In this document: positions 38,891 to 53,167 of the stretch, in pieces
How positions within the stretch are numbered: the first letter of the stretch is position 1
Layout: each line of letters opens with the position of its first letter
Assembly (NCBI RefSeq): GCF_002095465.1
Contig: NZ_MLFP01000015.1
Location: forward strand, 52,702 to 116,701
Source of the DNA: Pantoea rodasii
GTDB taxonomy: Bacteria; Pseudomonadota; Gammaproteobacteria; Enterobacterales; Enterobacteriaceae
Length of the DNA: 64,000 bases
Direction: 5' to 3'
Translations under genes and position numbers: made by a program
The notes under the pieces: generated by a model
Told to the model about the DNA's origin: nothing
The model's database searches: none
Seen by the model: only the letters and a program-made list of their open reading frames with translations

Positions 38891-41194
<2,304 letters not shown>

Positions 41195-41310
41195 CTATGC
41201 CGCCTTTGATGAGATCGCTCGTCAAAGATACACTTAATTATTAACCGCGTGTGGTGCTGTGCAGGTTCGCCTGGCATAGAGAGCGACACGGCCTTTTATG
41301 AGGTTCTCCC

Positions 41311-41526
41311 ATGAAACAAGGTATTCACCCGAAATACGAAGCAGTGACCATCAACTGCTCTTGCGGTAACGTGATCAACACCCGTTCAACCATGACCGGT
41401 AGCCTGAACCTGGACGTGTGCGGCAAATGCCACCCGTTCTACACTGGCAAGCAGCGTGTTGTTGATTCAGGTGGTCGTGTAGATCGCTTCAACAAGCGTT
41501 TCGGCATGCCAACCAGCAAGAAATAA
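41311..41526 (+). CDS. rpmE: 50S ribosomal protein L31 (zinc form)
   Basis: 71 residues. [20 protein letters not shown] with C16 and C18, and the second pair in [11 protein letters not shown], form the zinc ribbon of the C+ type of L31. Divergent from priA as in E. coli, with a bidirectional terminator downstream. Confidence 0.98.
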   Translation: MKQGIHPKYEAVTINCSCGNVINTRSTMTGSLNLDVCGKCHPFYTGKQRVVDSGGRVDRFNKRFGMPTSKK

Positions 41527-41562
41527 GATTTTCGCCGTCGAATCTCCGGATTCGGAAGCAAG

Positions 41563-41591
41563 AAAAAACCCAGCCTCGGCTGGGTTTTTTT
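41563..41591. terminator. Bidirectional terminator between rpmE and metJ
   Basis: CCCAGCC / GGCTGGG stem preceded by six A and followed by eight T, so it can work on both strands for the convergent genes. Confidence 0.92.
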
Positions 41592-41601
41592 GTATCTGGA
41601 C

Positions 41602-41919
41602 TCAGTATTCCCAAGTATCGGGATCGATGCCCATCTCACGCATAATCTGTTTGGCTTCTTCCGGGATCTCATCACTGCGTTCTTTGCGCAGATCAACATC
41701 ATTCGGCAGAGGCTGTCCGGTGAAAGCATGCAAAAAGGCTTCACACAGCAGTTCGCTGTTTGTGGCGTGACGCAGGTTATTTACCTGACGGCGGGTGCGC
41801 TCATCCGTTAAAATTTTCAGCACTTTCAGCGGGATAGATACGGTTATCTTCTTAACCTGCTCGCTCTTCTTGCCGTGTTCAGCGTAAGGGCTGATATATT
41901 CGCCGTTCCACTCAGCCAT
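41602..41919 (-). CDS. metJ: Methionine repressor MetJ
   Basis: 105 residues, as in E. coli. Ribbon-helix-helix dimer using S-adenosylmethionine as corepressor. [29 protein letters not shown] is cut here to its key part: the beta-strand [13 protein letters not shown] makes base contacts. Divergent from metB across tandem MET boxes, hence autoregulated. Confidence 0.98.
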   Translation of the reverse strand: MAEWNGEYISPYAEHGKKSEQVKKITVSIPLKVLKILTDERTRRQVNNLRHATNSELLCEAFLHAFTGQPLPNDVDLRKERSDEIPEEAKQIMREMGIDPDTWEY

Positions 41920-42106
41920 GGGTTACCTTAATCAATAAAAGTTGAATATGGGGAAATCCGTTGATTATGCCCGATTTTTCTGTGCCTGACCGCTTAAACT
42001 GCCGGTTTTATGCTTACGCATCGCTTTTCACAGGAAAGCGCGCTGAACACCAGGCGATGACGCGTAATTTTAGCGGGTATTGATGATTTGCTCAATCTAT
42101 ACGCAA

Positions 42107-42138
42107 AGACATTTAGATGTCCAGATGTATTGACGTCT
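42107..42138. promoter_or_regulatory. Four tandem MET boxes between metJ and metB
   Basis: Contiguous 8-base units AGACATTT, AGATGTCC, AGATGTAT and TGACGTCT resemble the MetJ consensus AGACGTCT, in the divergent metJ/metBL promoter region. Confidence 0.85.
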
Positions 42139-42196
42139 ATGCGCTGAATGTTATCCTGTTGCCACTTCTTATTACTCTTCAGGAACAGTAAGCACC

Positions 42197-43356
42197 ATGA
42201 CGCGTAAACAGGCAACCATCGCAGTACGCAGCGGTTTGAATGATGACGAGCAATATGGCTGCGTTGTCCCACCGATTCATCTTTCCAGCACCTACAACTT
42301 CCTCGACTTCAATGAACCGCGCGCGCATGACTACTCACGTCGCGGTAACCCGACGCGTGATGTGGTACAACGCGCGCTGGCTGAGCTGGAAGGCGGTGTC
42401 GGAGCGGTACTCACCAATACCGGAATGTCGGCGATTCATCTGGTGACCACCGTGTTCCTGAAGCCGGGCGATTTGCTGATTGCCCCACATGATTGTTACG
42501 GCGGCAGCTATCGTCTGTTTGACAGCTTGAGCAAACGCGGTGCCTATCGTGTGAAGTTTGTCGATCAGGGTGACAAAGCCGCTTTGGCCGCCGCGCTGGC
42601 CGAGAAGCCAAAGCTGGTGCTGGTGGAAAGCCCAAGTAATCCGTTGCTGCGCGTGGTGGATATCGCCGGTATTTGTCAGGCAGCGCGCGAGGCCGGTGCG
42701 GTGAGCGTGGTGGATAACACCTTCCTCAGCCCGGCATTGCAAAACCCGCTGGCGCTGGGTGCCGATCTGGTGATCCACTCCTGTACCAAATACCTGAATG
42801 GCCACTCTGATGTGGTCGCCGGCGCGGTGATTTCCAAAGATCCGGCGATGGCCACTGAGCTTGCCTGGTGGGCGAATAATATTGGTGTAACCGGCGCAGC
42901 GTTTGATAGCTACCTGCTGCTGCGCGGTCTGCGTACTTTGGCACCGCGTATGGCAGCAGCACAACGTAATGCGCTGGCGATTGTTGATTACCTGAAGCAA
43001 CAACCGCTGGTGAAAAACTGTATCATCCGTCTCTGCCGGAAAACGCCGGACATGAGTATGCGGTGCGTCAACAGCGCGGCTTTGGTGCGATGTTGAGTTT
43101 CGAACTCGACGCTGACGAAGCGCGTCTGCGCCGTTTCCTTAAGGCGCTTGAGCTGTTCACGCTGGCGGAATCGCTGGGTGGCGTGGAGAGTTTGATTTCG
43201 CACACCGCCACCATGACGCACGCAGGCATGTCAGCGGAAGCGCGCGCGGCAGCGGGTATTTCAGAAACGCTGCTGCGTATTTCTGTCGGAATTGAAGATC
43301 ACGAAGATTTAATCGCCGATTTGGATAATGCATTCCGGATCGCAGCCGAGGAGTAA
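42197..43356 (+). CDS. metB: Cystathionine gamma-synthase, frameshifted
   Basis: PLP enzyme joining O-succinylhomoserine and cysteine to cystathionine. It starts MTRKQATIAVRSGLNDDEQY; the PLP-lysine motif is IHSCTKYLNGHSDVVAGAV near 198. Frame is lost after QPLVK at an A5 run (43013-43017). One extra A restores KKLYHPSLPENAGHEYAVRQ and the C-terminal GGVESLISHTATMTHAGM, giving 386 residues like E. coli MetB. Probably a sequencing deletion. Two bases before metL, with which it forms metBL. Confidence 0.95.
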
Positions 43357-43358
43357 GC

Positions 43359-45791
43359 ATGACGAGTTCAGCAGGCGCGGGAACGCCTAACAAGCAGTTG
43401 CACAAATTTGGTGGCAGTAGCCTGGCCGACGCGCGTTGTTATCAGCGTGTCGCCAACATCATGGCGGATTACAGTCATCCAGGCGATTTAATGGTGGTCT
43501 CTGCCGCGGGCAGCACCACCAATCAGTTGATCAGCTGGCTTAAACTGAGCCAGAGCGATCGCTTATCTGCTCATCAGGTGCAACAGGCATTACGGCGTTA
43601 TCACAGTGAGCTGATCGCTGCGCTGCTGCCTGCTGAATTTGCTGAAACCTTAACGGCGGCCTTTATTCGCGATTTGGAGCGCCTGGCTGCCTTGCTGGAT
43701 GGCACGATTTCGGATGCGGTGTATGCCGAAGTGGTGGGCCACGGTGAAATCTGGTCGGCACGTTTAATGGCCGCCGTGCTGAGCCAGCGCGATATTGAAG
43801 CCGCATGGTTGGATGCACGTGACTTCCTGCGTGCGGAGCGTGCGGCGCAACCGCAGGTGGATGAAGGTAAATCCTGGCCGTTATTGCAGGCCCTGCTGGC
43901 CCAGCATCCGCATAAACGCCTGGTGGTGACCGGTTTTATCAGCCGCAGCGACGCCGGTGAAACCGTGCTGCTGGGGCGCAATGGTTCTGACTATTCAGCC
44001 ACGCAAATTGGCGCGCTGGCGGGCGTGGGTCGCGTCACCATCTGGAGTGATGTGGCGGGCGTCTATAGCGCCGATCCGCGTAAAGTCTCTGACGCTTGTT
44101 TGCTGCCGCTGCTGCGTTTAGACGAAGCCAGCGAATTGGCACGCCTCGCCGCGCCGGTATTGCATACGCGCACACTGCAGCCGGTGTCGAACAGCGATAT
44201 CGATTTGCAGCTGCGTTGCAGTTATCAACCGGAGCAGGGTTCAACGCGCATCGAGCGCGTACTGGCTTCCGGTACCGGAGCGCGCATCGTCACCAGCCAC
44301 GATGACGTGTGTCTGGTCGAGATTCAGATCCCGGATAATCACGATTTTAAAACACAGCAGAAAGAGATCGATCTGCTGCTGAAGCGGGCGCAACTGCGTC
44401 CGCTGGCGATGGGTGTCCATCCCGATCGCCGATTGCTGCAACTTTGCTACACCTCAGAAGTGGTCAACAGCGCCTTTAACCTGTTACAGGACGCTGCGTT
44501 GCCGGGTCATTTGCAACTGCGCGATGGTTTAGCATTGGTGGCGCTGGTGGGCGCAGGCGTGACGCGTAACCCGCTGCACAGCCACCGTTTCTGGCAGCAA
44601 ATCAAAGACCAGCCGGTTGAGTTCGTCTGGCAGTCGGAAGATCACATCAGTATTGTTGCCGTACTGCGTGTGGGACCGACGCAGCACCTGATTCAGGGCT
44701 TGCACCAATCACTGTTCCGCGCGGAAAAACGCATCGGTCTGATGCTGTTTGGCAAAGGCAACATCGGCTCCCGCTGGCTGGAGCTGTTTGCACGTGAGCA
44801 GGAGAGCCTATCGGCACGCACCGGTTTTGAATATGTGCTGGCCGGCGTGGCTGATAGCCGCCGCAGCCTGCTGAGTTATGACGGTCTGGAAGCCAGCCGT
44901 GCGCTGGCCTTCTTTGATGACGAAGCCGAAGAGCGTGATGAAGAGTCACTGTTCCTGTGGATGCGTGCGCATCCGTTCGACGATTTAGTGGTGCTGGATG
45001 TCACGGCAAGCGCACCGCTGGCGCAGCAGTATCTCGATTTCGCCAGCCACGGTTTCCACGTCATCAGCGCCAACAAAGTGGCAGGCGCATCCAGCAGCCA
45101 GAGCTGGCGCCAGATTCGCGATGCGTTCGCTAAAACCGGCCGTCACTGGTTGTACAACGCTACCGTCGGCGCCGGTTTGCCGGTCAACCATACGGTGCGC
45201 GATCTGCGTGAAAGCGGCGACAGCATTCTGTCCATTAGCGGTATTTTCTCCGGCACGTTGTCGTGGCTGTTCCTGCAGTTTGACGGCACGGTGCCGTTCA
45301 GTGAGCTGGTGGATCAGGCCTGGCAGCAAGGCCTAACCGAACCCGATCCGCGTGTGGATCTATCGGGGCAGGACGTGATGCGCAAGCTGGTGATTCTGGC
45401 GCGTGAAGCGGGTTATGACATCGAACCGGATCACGTCCGTGTCGAATCGCTGGTGCCAGCGGATTGCGAAGGCGAGTCAATTGACCACTTCTTCGAGAAC
45501 GCCGATGAGCTGAACGACCAAATGCTGCAACGCCTTGAAGCGGCGCAAGAGATGGGTCTGGTGCTGCGTTATGTGGCGCGTTTCGATGCCAACGGCAAAG
45601 CGCGAGTGGGTGTCGAAGCGGTGCGTCCGGAGCATCCGCTGGCCTCACTGCTGCCGTGCGATAACGTGTTTGCCATTGAAAGCCGCTGGTATCGCGATAA
45701 TCCGCTGGTGATCCGCGGACCGGGCGCGGGCCGTGATGTTACGGCCGGCGCGCTGCAATCGGATATTAACCGCCTCGCTCAACTGCTGTAA
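43359..45791 (+). CDS. metL: Bifunctional aspartokinase II / homoserine dehydrogenase II
   Basis: 810 residues, as in E. coli. N-terminal aspartokinase (about 1-460) starts with KFGGSSLADARCYQRV and has the VLLGRNGSDYSATQIGAL site. The homoserine dehydrogenase part (about 465-810) starts with the NAD-binding IGLMLFGKGNIGSRWLELF. It catalyses steps 1 and 3 of homoserine synthesis and is MetJ-controlled with metB. Confidence 0.98.
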   Translation: MTSSAGAGTPNKQLHKFGGSSLADARCYQRVANIMADYSHPGDLMVVSAAGSTTNQLISWLKLSQSDRLSAHQVQQALRRYHSELIAALLPAEFAETLTAAFIRDLERLAALLDGTISDAVYAEVVGHGEIWSARLMAAVLSQRDIEAAWLDARDFLRAERAAQPQVDEGKSWPLLQALLAQHPHKRLVVTGFISRSDAGETVLLGRNGSDYSATQIGALAGVGRVTIWSDVAGVYSADPRKVSDACLLPLLRLDEASELARLAAPVLHTRTLQPVSNSDIDLQLRCSYQPEQGSTRIERVLASGTGARIVTSHDDVCLVEIQIPDNHDFKTQQKEIDLLLKRAQLRPLAMGVHPDRRLLQLCYTSEVVNSAFNLLQDAALPGHLQLRDGLALVALVGAGVTRNPLHSHRFWQQIKDQPVEFVWQSEDHISIVAVLRVGPTQHLIQGLHQSLFRAEKRIGLMLFGKGNIGSRWLELFAREQESLSARTGFEYVLAGVADSRRSLLSYDGLEASRALAFFDDEAEERDEESLFLWMRAHPFDDLVVLDVTASAPLAQQYLDFASHGFHVISANKVAGASSSQSWRQIRDAFAKTGRHWLYNATVGAGLPVNHTVRDLRESGDSILSISGIFSGTLSWLFLQFDGTVPFSELVDQAWQQGLTEPDPRVDLSGQDVMRKLVILAREAGYDIEPDHVRVESLVPADCEGESIDHFFENADELNDQMLQRLEAAQEMGLVLRYVARFDANGKARVGVEAVRPEHPLASLLPCDNVFAIESRWYRDNPLVIRGPGAGRDVTAGALQSDINRLAQLL

Positions 45792-45932
45792 TCTGCTTCT
45801 CGTCGCAGACGGTGCTCGCCGTCTGCGCTTTTCATCCTCTCCGCTAACATGAAATTCTTTCAACCTGGTTGAGTATTTGTCACGCCTGTACATTAATTTT
45901 AAGTTGACGCTAAAGCGCGAATGGTTCATTTT

Positions 45933-45964
45933 GTGCATCTGGACGTCTAAACGTATGGATGTTC
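45933..45964. promoter_or_regulatory. MET boxes upstream of metF
   Basis: Tandem 8-base units GTGCATCT, GGACGTCT, AAACGTAT and GGATGTTC. The middle two match AGACGTCT at seven and six positions and the outer ones at four. Located 44-75 bases before the metF start. Confidence 0.8.
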
Positions 45965-45980
45965 GCAGGCCGTAAGTTAA

Positions 45981-46904
<924 letters not shown>

Positions 46905-46930
46905 TTATCTAAAATGGAATCACGAAGAAG

Positions 46931-46953
46931 AGGGCCAATGCGCCCTGTTTTTT
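46931..46953 (+). terminator. Intrinsic terminator of metF
   Basis: 5-bp stem AGGGC / GCCCT with a six-base loop and a run of six T, 27 bases after the metF stop. Confidence 0.65.
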
Positions 46954-47096
46954 ATGAGCTGTGCGTGTCGCGGGAAAGAAGCGGCAATTACGTAAAGTCG
47001 CTGTCTCGTCCCTGATCGCTCGGCGGGCGCCATCCCTGGCGCTCGACGCTTTACTCCATTTGCCGCTTCTTCCCGCTTTGTAATATTGTGCCCATT

Positions 47097-47120
47097 AAAA
47101 AAGGGACCCATCGGCCCCTT
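47097..47120 (-). terminator. Intrinsic terminator of ppc
   Basis: Stem AAGGGGCC / GGTCCCTT with one mismatch, then a T6 run on the minus strand, just past the ppc stop. Confidence 0.75.
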
Positions 47121-47141
47121 AATTATCATCTCGTGCCGCAA

Positions 47142-49793
47142 CTAGCCCGTATTACGCATTCCCGCCGCAACACCCGCAATCGTCACCATCAGCGCTTGTT
47201 CAACACGCGCATCCGGCTCATCACCACGCTCTTCCTGCGCACGTGCACGATGCAGCAGCTCAGCCTGCAGTACGTTGAGGGGATCGGTGTAAACGTTACG
47301 CAATGCGATCGACTCGGCGATCCATGGCTGGTCGGCCATCAGGTGCGCATCGTTGGCGATGGTCAGCACAGCTTTAATATCCGCAGCCAGCTGATCGCGC
47401 AGCTGCTGGCCCAGCGGCCACAGTGATTTATCCACCAGACGCTGATCGTAATATTCCGCCAGCCACAGGTCGGCTTTCGAGAACACCATCTCCAGCATGC
47501 CCAGACGCGTAGCGAAGAATGGCCACTGGCTGCACATCGCTTCCAGCTGATCCTGATGACCTTCATCCATTGCTTTCTGCAACGCCGCACCGGCACCGAG
47601 CCACGCAGGCAGCATTAAGCGGTTCTGCGTCCAGGCGAAGATCCATGGAATGGCACGCAGCGACTCTACACCGCCGGTAGGACGACGTTTGGCCGGACGT
47701 GAACCGAGCGGCAGTTTGCCCAACTCCTGTTCTGGTGTGGCCGAGCGGAAGTACGGCACGAAATCCGGGTTCTCACGCACATAGCCGCGATACATGGCGC
47801 AGGAGTGGGCTGACAAACCGTTCATGATCTCTTTCCACTCGCGCTTGGGTTCTGGCGGTGGCATCAGGTTGGCTTCGAGAATCGCACCGGTATACAGCGA
47901 CAGGCTGGCGATGGTGACTTCTGGCAGACCGTATTTGAAGCGAATCATCTCGCCCTGTTCGGTCACGCGCAGGCCGCCTTTCAGGCTGCCCGGCGGTTGC
48001 GACAGCAGTGCTGCGTGCGCAGGTGCGCCGCCACGGCCGATAGAACCGCCGCGTCCGTGGAACAGCGTCAGCGTGATGCCGGATTTCTCACAGGTCTTGA
48101 TCAGCGCATCTTGCGCTTCGTACTGCGCCCAGCTGGCGGCCATCACGCCGGCATCTTTCGCCGAGTCGGAATAGCCAATCATCACCATCTGTTTGCCGTT
48201 GATGAAGCCACGATACCAATCGATGCTCAGCAACTGCGTCATCACGTCATTGGCGTTGTTCAAATCGTCGAGGGTTTCGAACAGCGGCGCCACCGGCATC
48301 GCGTAAGGAATGCCGGCTTCTTTCAACAGCAAATGCACCGCCAGCACGTCCGACGGCGTTTTCGCCATCGAAATTACGTAAGAGGCGATGGAACCTTGCG
48401 GCGCTTCAGCCACCACTTTGCAGGTATCCAGTACTTCACGGGTATTGTCGCCTGGCTCCCATTGGTGCGGCAGCAGCGGACGTTTGGAATTCAGTTCGCG
48501 GATCAGGAACGCTTGTTTGTCGGCTTCTGACCAACTTTCGTAGTCACCCAGTCCAAGATAGCGCGTCACTTCCGCAATCGCTTCGGTGTGACGGGTGCTT
48601 TCCTGACGGATATCGATGCGCACCAGCGGCACGCCAAAACACTTCACGCGACGCAGCGTATCCAGCAACTGACCGTTGGCGATAATGCCCATGCCGCACT
48701 GTTGCAGGGATTGATAGATAGCGTACAGCGGTTGCCACAGCTGCTCGTTAGACACCAGCAGATCGGCAGGGCGCGGCAGGCGTTCGCCTTTCAAACGACG
48801 GCCTAAATAAGCTTGCGTGGTCATCAGCTGGCCACGAATACGCTTCAGGATCATGCGGTACGGTTCCAGCGCTTCTGGATCGCCGCACAGCTCACGCACT
48901 TCATCGCTGCATTCAGACATCGACAGCTCAGAAATCAGCACACCCACGTCGCGCAGGAACAGATCGGCAGCTTTCCAACGGCTCAGCTGCATCGCATGGC
49001 GCGTGATCGGCGCGGTGACGTTTGGATTGCCGTCGCGGTCGCCGCCCATCCATGAGGTAAATTTGATCGGCACGAAATCCACCGGCAGTTTAATACCGAA
49101 GGTCTCTTCAACCTGCTCGTTCAGCTCACGCAGGAAAGCCGGTACGCCTTGCCACAGGCTATTTTCGACGACGGCAAAGCCCCATTTGGCTTCATCAATC
49201 GGCGTTGGGCGATACTTACGGATTTCATCGGTATGCCAGGCTTGTGCGACTAACTGGCGCAGGCGACGCATCACCTGCGTGCGCTCGTAATCCGAGAGAT
49301 CGCTGTGATCGAGTTGCTGCAGGCAGCTGTTCACTTCGCCCAGCATGTGAATCAGTGTACGGCGGGTGATTTCGGTGGGGTGAGCGGTCAGCACCAGCTC
49401 CAGCGACAGCTCTTCAATCGCCTGACGAATCGAACTTTCGCTGATGTCGTTCTGCTGCTTCAGACGCTCAAAGGTTTTCTTCAGGATTTCAGGATTGTTG
49501 GCGCCATCGCCGCTGCGCGAAATGGTCTGATACTGTTCTGCCACGTTGGTCAGGTTGAGGAACTGGCTAAATGCACGCGCGACGGGCAGCAGCTCGTCAT
49601 TTGAGAGATTTTGCAGCGTGTTCAGCAGTTCCTTACGATCGGTGTCATTGCCTGCGCGGGAGGACTTAGAGAGTTTGCGGATGGTTTCCACCCGATCGAG
49701 GATGTTCTCTCCCAGTGCATCCTTTATCGTATCCCCGAGCAGTTTGCCGAGCATACTGACATTACTTCGCATTGCGGAATATTGTTCGTTCAT
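47142..49793 (-). CDS. ppc: Phosphoenolpyruvate carboxylase
   Basis: 883 residues, identical in length to E. coli Ppc. Anaplerotic carboxylation of PEP to oxaloacetate. Catalytic histidine in [13 protein letters not shown] near 138, the glycine loop [19 protein letters not shown] near 580 and the C-terminal MRNTG are intact. Monocistronic. Confidence 0.99.
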   Translation of the reverse strand: MNEQYSAMRSNVSMLGKLLGDTIKDALGENILDRVETIRKLSKSSRAGNDTDRKELLNTLQNLSNDELLPVARAFSQFLNLTNVAEQYQTISRSGDGANNPEILKKTFERLKQQNDISESSIRQAIEELSLELVLTAHPTEITRRTLIHMLGEVNSCLQQLDHSDLSDYERTQVMRRLRQLVAQAWHTDEIRKYRPTPIDEAKWGFAVVENSLWQGVPAFLRELNEQVEETFGIKLPVDFVPIKFTSWMGGDRDGNPNVTAPITRHAMQLSRWKAADLFLRDVGVLISELSMSECSDEVRELCGDPEALEPYRMILKRIRGQLMTTQAYLGRRLKGERLPRPADLLVSNEQLWQPLYAIYQSLQQCGMGIIANGQLLDTLRRVKCFGVPLVRIDIRQESTRHTEAIAEVTRYLGLGDYESWSEADKQAFLIRELNSKRPLLPHQWEPGDNTREVLDTCKVVAEAPQGSIASYVISMAKTPSDVLAVHLLLKEAGIPYAMPVAPLFETLDDLNNANDVMTQLLSIDWYRGFINGKQMVMIGYSDSAKDAGVMAASWAQYEAQDALIKTCEKSGITLTLFHGRGGSIGRGGAPAHAALLSQPPGSLKGGLRVTEQGEMIRFKYGLPEVTIASLSLYTGAILEANLMPPPEPKREWKEIMNGLSAHSCAMYRGYVRENPDFVPYFRSATPEQELGKLPLGSRPAKRRPTGGVESLRAIPWIFAWTQNRLMLPAWLGAGAALQKAMDEGHQDQLEAMCSQWPFFATRLGMLEMVFSKADLWLAEYYDQRLVDKSLWPLGQQLRDQLAADIKAVLTIANDAHLMADQPWIAESIALRNVYTDPLNVLQAELLHRARAQEERGDEPDARVEQALMVTIAGVAAGMRNTG

Positions 49794-49994
49794 TTGACCC
49801 TGACACCCTTATCGTCTTGAAAGTACCCTTACACCCAACGGGCATAACATCGTCTTTTATCTAGCCACGGTTCTTCCTGTTCGTCAATTGACTTAAATCG
49901 ACGATAATTCGCTGCTAACTACCGGAAATTCATAGAATTAAAGTGAGGGGAAGCGAGATAAGTTATTCTTATTATTAAATCCCGAACAATGACC

Positions 49995-50026
49995 GGGCAA
50001 TTTACTGTTTTAACAGTGAATTGCCC
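49995..50026. terminator. Long hairpin downstream of argE
   Basis: GGGCAATT-T-ACTGTT pairs with AACAGT-G-AATTGCCC (14 bp, one mismatch, tiny loop) just past the argE stop. There is no T run on the minus strand, so it may stabilise the argE 3' end and not terminate by itself. Confidence 0.5.
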
Positions 50027-50039
50027 CATCTATTGTTAA

Positions 50040-51188
50040 TCAGTGGCAAAAATGCTGCACAACCTGGGTGATAAGCGCATGAGTTGGCTTAATAAATGCG
50101 GTATCAATAAATTCATCCGGCTGATGGGCCTGATTGATCGATCCCGGGCCTAAAACCAGTGTTGGACACAATTGCTGGATAAAAGGCGCTTCGGTGCAAT
50201 AGTTCACCACTTCGGTTGGCACGCCCAGCAGTTTCTCCACCACTTTTACCAGTTCATGATTGGCCGGGCATTCATAGCCCGGAATCGGTGGATGCAGTTC
50301 GCCCACGGTCAAACGACCCGGCCAACGCTCGCTCACCGGCGCCAGTGCTTCATTCAGCAAACCATCCAGATCGCTCAGGGTTAAGCCTGGCAGTGGACGA
50401 ATATCCATATGCAATTCACAGCAGGCGCAAATGCGGTTAGCGGCGTCGCCACCGTTAATATGACCAAAGTTCATGGTCGGATAAGGGATAGCGAAACCGT
50501 CGTGGTTATAACGATTCTTAAGGGTATTGCGCAGTTGCATCAGTTGCGTGATGGACTCATGCATCAGCTCGATGGCGTTCACACCGCGCGAAGGATCGCT
50601 GGAGTGACCTGACTGGCCCTGAATACGAATCACATTCGACAAATGGCCTTTGTGCGCGCGCACCGGCTTCAGTGAGGTTGGCTCACCGATGATGGCGCAA
50701 TCCGGGCGCAGCTGAGTGGTTTCAGAGAAATACTTCGCGCCCGCCATGGTGGTCTCTTCATCGGCGGTGGCGAGGATATAAAGCGGCTTATTCAGTTTGG
50801 TCACGTCAACGTCACGCAGCGCATCCAGAATAAAAGCAAAGAAACCTTTCATATCCGCCGTGCCTAAACCGTACAACTTATTATCGTGCTCGGTTAAGGT
50901 GAATGGGTCGCGCGTCCAGCGGCCATCATCATAAGGAACGGTGTCAGTATGACCCGCCAGCAACAGGCCGCCGGCGCCCAATCCACTGCGTGCCAGCATA
51001 TTGAATTTATGACGTGTGCCAGGGACCGGTTGTACTTCGACGCTGAAGCCTAAATCGCGGAACCAGCCCGCCAGCAAATTGATTAAAGTTTCATTACTCT
51101 GATCCAGCGCGCTGTCGGTGGCGCTGATCGATGGTGTGGCAATCAGCTGGCGGTAGAGTTCGATAAAAGGTGGTAATTTTGTCTTCAC
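50040..51188 (-). CDS. argE: Acetylornithine deacetylase
   Basis: 382 residues. Dinuclear zinc M20 peptidase-family enzyme releasing ornithine from N-acetylornithine. Metal ligands in [28 protein letters not shown] and the general-base [11 protein letters not shown] are visible. Divergent from argC across ARG boxes. Confidence 0.98.
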   Translation of the reverse strand: MKTKLPPFIELYRQLIATPSISATDSALDQSNETLINLLAGWFRDLGFSVEVQPVPGTRHKFNMLARSGLGAGGLLLAGHTDTVPYDDGRWTRDPFTLTEHDNKLYGLGTADMKGFFAFILDALRDVDVTKLNKPLYILATADEETTMAGAKYFSETTQLRPDCAIIGEPTSLKPVRAHKGHLSNVIRIQGQSGHSSDPSRGVNAIELMHESITQLMQLRNTLKNRYNHDGFAIPYPTMNFGHINGGDAANRICACCELHMDIRPLPGLTLSDLDGLLNEALAPVSERWPGRLTVGELHPPIPGYECPANHELVKVVEKLLGVPTEVVNYCTEAPFIQQLCPTLVLGPGSINQAHQPDEFIDTAFIKPTHALITQVVQHFCH

Positions 51189-51209
51189 TGTTGACGGTCC
51201 TTGGGTTAG

Positions 51210-51227
51210 GATGTATCAATATTCATG
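51210..51227. promoter_or_regulatory. ARG box 1 (ArgR operator)
   Basis: GATGTATCAATATTCATG matches the palindromic ArgR consensus (TGAAT-N4-ATTCA) with a perfect right half and a partial left half, 22 bases upstream of argE. Confidence 0.7.
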
Positions 51228-51233
51228 CATTAA

Positions 51234-51251
51234 TAGTGAATAAAAATACAA
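51234..51251. promoter_or_regulatory. ARG box 2 (ArgR operator)
   Basis: TAGTGAATAAAAATACAA has a near-perfect left half and partial right half of the ArgR consensus. Placed six bases from box 1, the centre-to-centre spacing of 24 bases being typical of paired ARG boxes bound by an ArgR hexamer. Confidence 0.7.
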
Positions 51252-51358
51252 TAACGTCGCTTGCATGTGAAGGGGTAAATCATCTGCAAACGGCATCGTG
51301 GGCAACGGGGCAAAGCCGCGACCCGGAATGTATGACTGTAAATAAGGGTTACAGCCTG

Positions 51359-52363
51359 ATGTTGAATACGCTGATCGTTGGTGCCAGTGGTTATGCTGGC
51401 GTAGAGCTTGCCACTTACCTGAATCGCCATCCGCATATGAACATAACCGCTTTGGCGGTTTCAGCGCAAAGCCCGGATGCCGGAAAATTACTGTCTGATC
51501 TGCATCCGCAGCTGCGAGGCATTGTCGATTTGCCCCTGCAACCGCTGAGTGATGCTGCCGAGTGGGCGGATAAAGTCGATGTGGTGTTCCTCGCGACCGC
51601 GCATGAAGTCAGTCACGATCTGGCACCCGAATTCCTCAAAGCAGGTTGCGTGGTGTTCGACCTTTCCGGTGCGTTCCGCGTCAACGACGATGCTTTCTAT
51701 ACTCAATATTATGGTTTCAGCCATCAGCATCAGGAATGGCTGGATAAAGCGGTTTACGGCCTGGCCGAATGGCAGCATGACCAGATTAAAGATGCACAGC
51801 TGGTGGCGGTACCGGGTTGCTACCCAACGGCGGCGCAGCTGTCCTTAAAACCGCTGATCGAAGCCGATTTGCTTAACGATGCACAATGGCCGGTGATCAA
51901 TGCCACCAGTGGCGTGAGCGGTGCAGGGCGTAAAGCCAACGTGGGCACCAGCTTCTGCGAAGTGAGCCTGCAGCCGTATGGCTTGTTCAACCATCGTCAT
52001 CATCCTGAAATCGTGGCGCATCTCGGCACCCCGGTAATTTTCACTCCGCATCTGGGCAGCTTCCCGCGCGGTATTTTGTCGACCACCACTTGCCGCCTGA
52101 AAGCGGGCGTGACGCAGCAAGACGTGGCGGATGCCTTCCACAAGGCCTACCACGACAAACCGCTGGTGCGTGTGTATGACAAAGGTGTTCCGGCATTGAA
52201 AGCCGTGGTCGGCTTGCCGTTCTGCGATATCGGTTTTGCCATGCAGGGCGAGCACCTGATTGTGGTGGCAGCCGAAGATAACCTGCTGAAAGGCGCCTCT
52301 TCGCAGGCGGTTCAGTGTTTGAATATCCGTTTCGGCTTCCCCGAAACGCTGTCACTGATTTAA
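51359..52363 (+). CDS. argC: N-acetyl-gamma-glutamyl-phosphate reductase
   Basis: 334 residues from the ATG at 51359 ([20 protein letters not shown]), as in E. coli; the longer upstream open frame covers the operator and is not real. NADP-dependent third step of arginine synthesis. Nucleotide-binding GASGYAG and the catalytic-cysteine motif [12 protein letters not shown] near 154 are present. Followed after 15 bases by argB. Confidence 0.97.
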   Translation: MLNTLIVGASGYAGVELATYLNRHPHMNITALAVSAQSPDAGKLLSDLHPQLRGIVDLPLQPLSDAAEWADKVDVVFLATAHEVSHDLAPEFLKAGCVVFDLSGAFRVNDDAFYTQYYGFSHQHQEWLDKAVYGLAEWQHDQIKDAQLVAVPGCYPTAAQLSLKPLIEADLLNDAQWPVINATSGVSGAGRKANVGTSFCEVSLQPYGLFNHRHHPEIVAHLGTPVIFTPHLGSFPRGILSTTTCRLKAGVTQQDVADAFHKAYHDKPLVRVYDKGVPALKAVVGLPFCDIGFAMQGEHLIVVAAEDNLLKGASSQAVQCLNIRFGFPETLSLI

Positions 52364-52378
52364 CGGACGGAAACTGCA

Positions 52379-53152
52379 ATGAATCCATTAATCATTAAAC
52401 TGGGTGGCGTGCTGCTGGATAGCGAAGAAGCGCTGGCCCGACTGTTTGATGCGCTGCTGGCTTACCGTAATGCGCATCAGCGTCCGCTGATCATCGTACA
52501 CGGCGGCGGCTGCCTGGTTGACGAGCTGATGAAGAAGCTCGCGCTGCCAGTGAAAAAGAAGAACGGTTTACGCGTGACGCCAGCCGATCAGATTGACATT
52601 ATTACCGGTGCCTTAGCGGGTACAGCGAACAAAACGCTGCTGGCGTGGGCGAAGAAATACGGTATCGGTGCAGTGGGCTTGTGCCTTGGCGATGCGGGCC
52701 TGGTGAACGTGGCGCAGTTCGATGAAGAACTCGGCCATGTAGGCAACGCGACGCCGGGTAATCCGGCGCTGGTGAACACCTTATTGAGCGCAGGCTATAT
52801 GCCGGTGATCAGCTCTATCGGTATCACCGACGGTGGCGAGCTGATGAACGTCAACGCTGACCAGGCGGCGACCGCGCTGGCGGCGACTATCGGTGCAGAC
52901 TTAGTGCTGCTTTCAGATGTCAGCGGTATTCTCGATGGCAAAGGTCAACGCATCGAAGAGATGACCGCCGAGAAAGCGCAGCAGCTGATCGACCAGGGCA
53001 TTATCACTGATGGCATGATCGTTAAAGTTAACGCAGCACTCGATGCCGCGCGGACGTTAGGTCGCCCGGTTGATATCGCTAGCTGGCGCCATGCTGAACA
53101 GTTGCCAACCCTTTTCAACGGCGTGTCGATTGGCACCCGGATTCTCGCATAA
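52379..53152 (+). CDS. argB: Acetylglutamate kinase
   Basis: 257 residues (E. coli 257-258). Amino-acid kinase fold enzyme phosphorylating N-acetylglutamate. Phosphate-binding IIKLGGVLL and [14 protein letters not shown], and [13 protein letters not shown] near 160 are intact. Second gene of argCBGH. Confidence 0.98.
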   Translation: MNPLIIKLGGVLLDSEEALARLFDALLAYRNAHQRPLIIVHGGGCLVDELMKKLALPVKKKNGLRVTPADQIDIITGALAGTANKTLLAWAKKYGIGAVGLCLGDAGLVNVAQFDEELGHVGNATPGNPALVNTLLSAGYMPVISSIGITDGGELMNVNADQAATALAATIGADLVLLSDVSGILDGKGQRIEEMTAEKAQQLIDQGIITDGMIVKVNAALDAARTLGRPVDIASWRHAEQLPTLFNGVSIGTRILA

Positions 53153-53167
53153 TCAAGGATTTAAGAT

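Noticed and set aside
42335..43003. 222-codon open frame on the minus strand
   Set aside because: Shadow of metB on the opposite strand; low-complexity His/Gln-rich content and no ribosome site logic.
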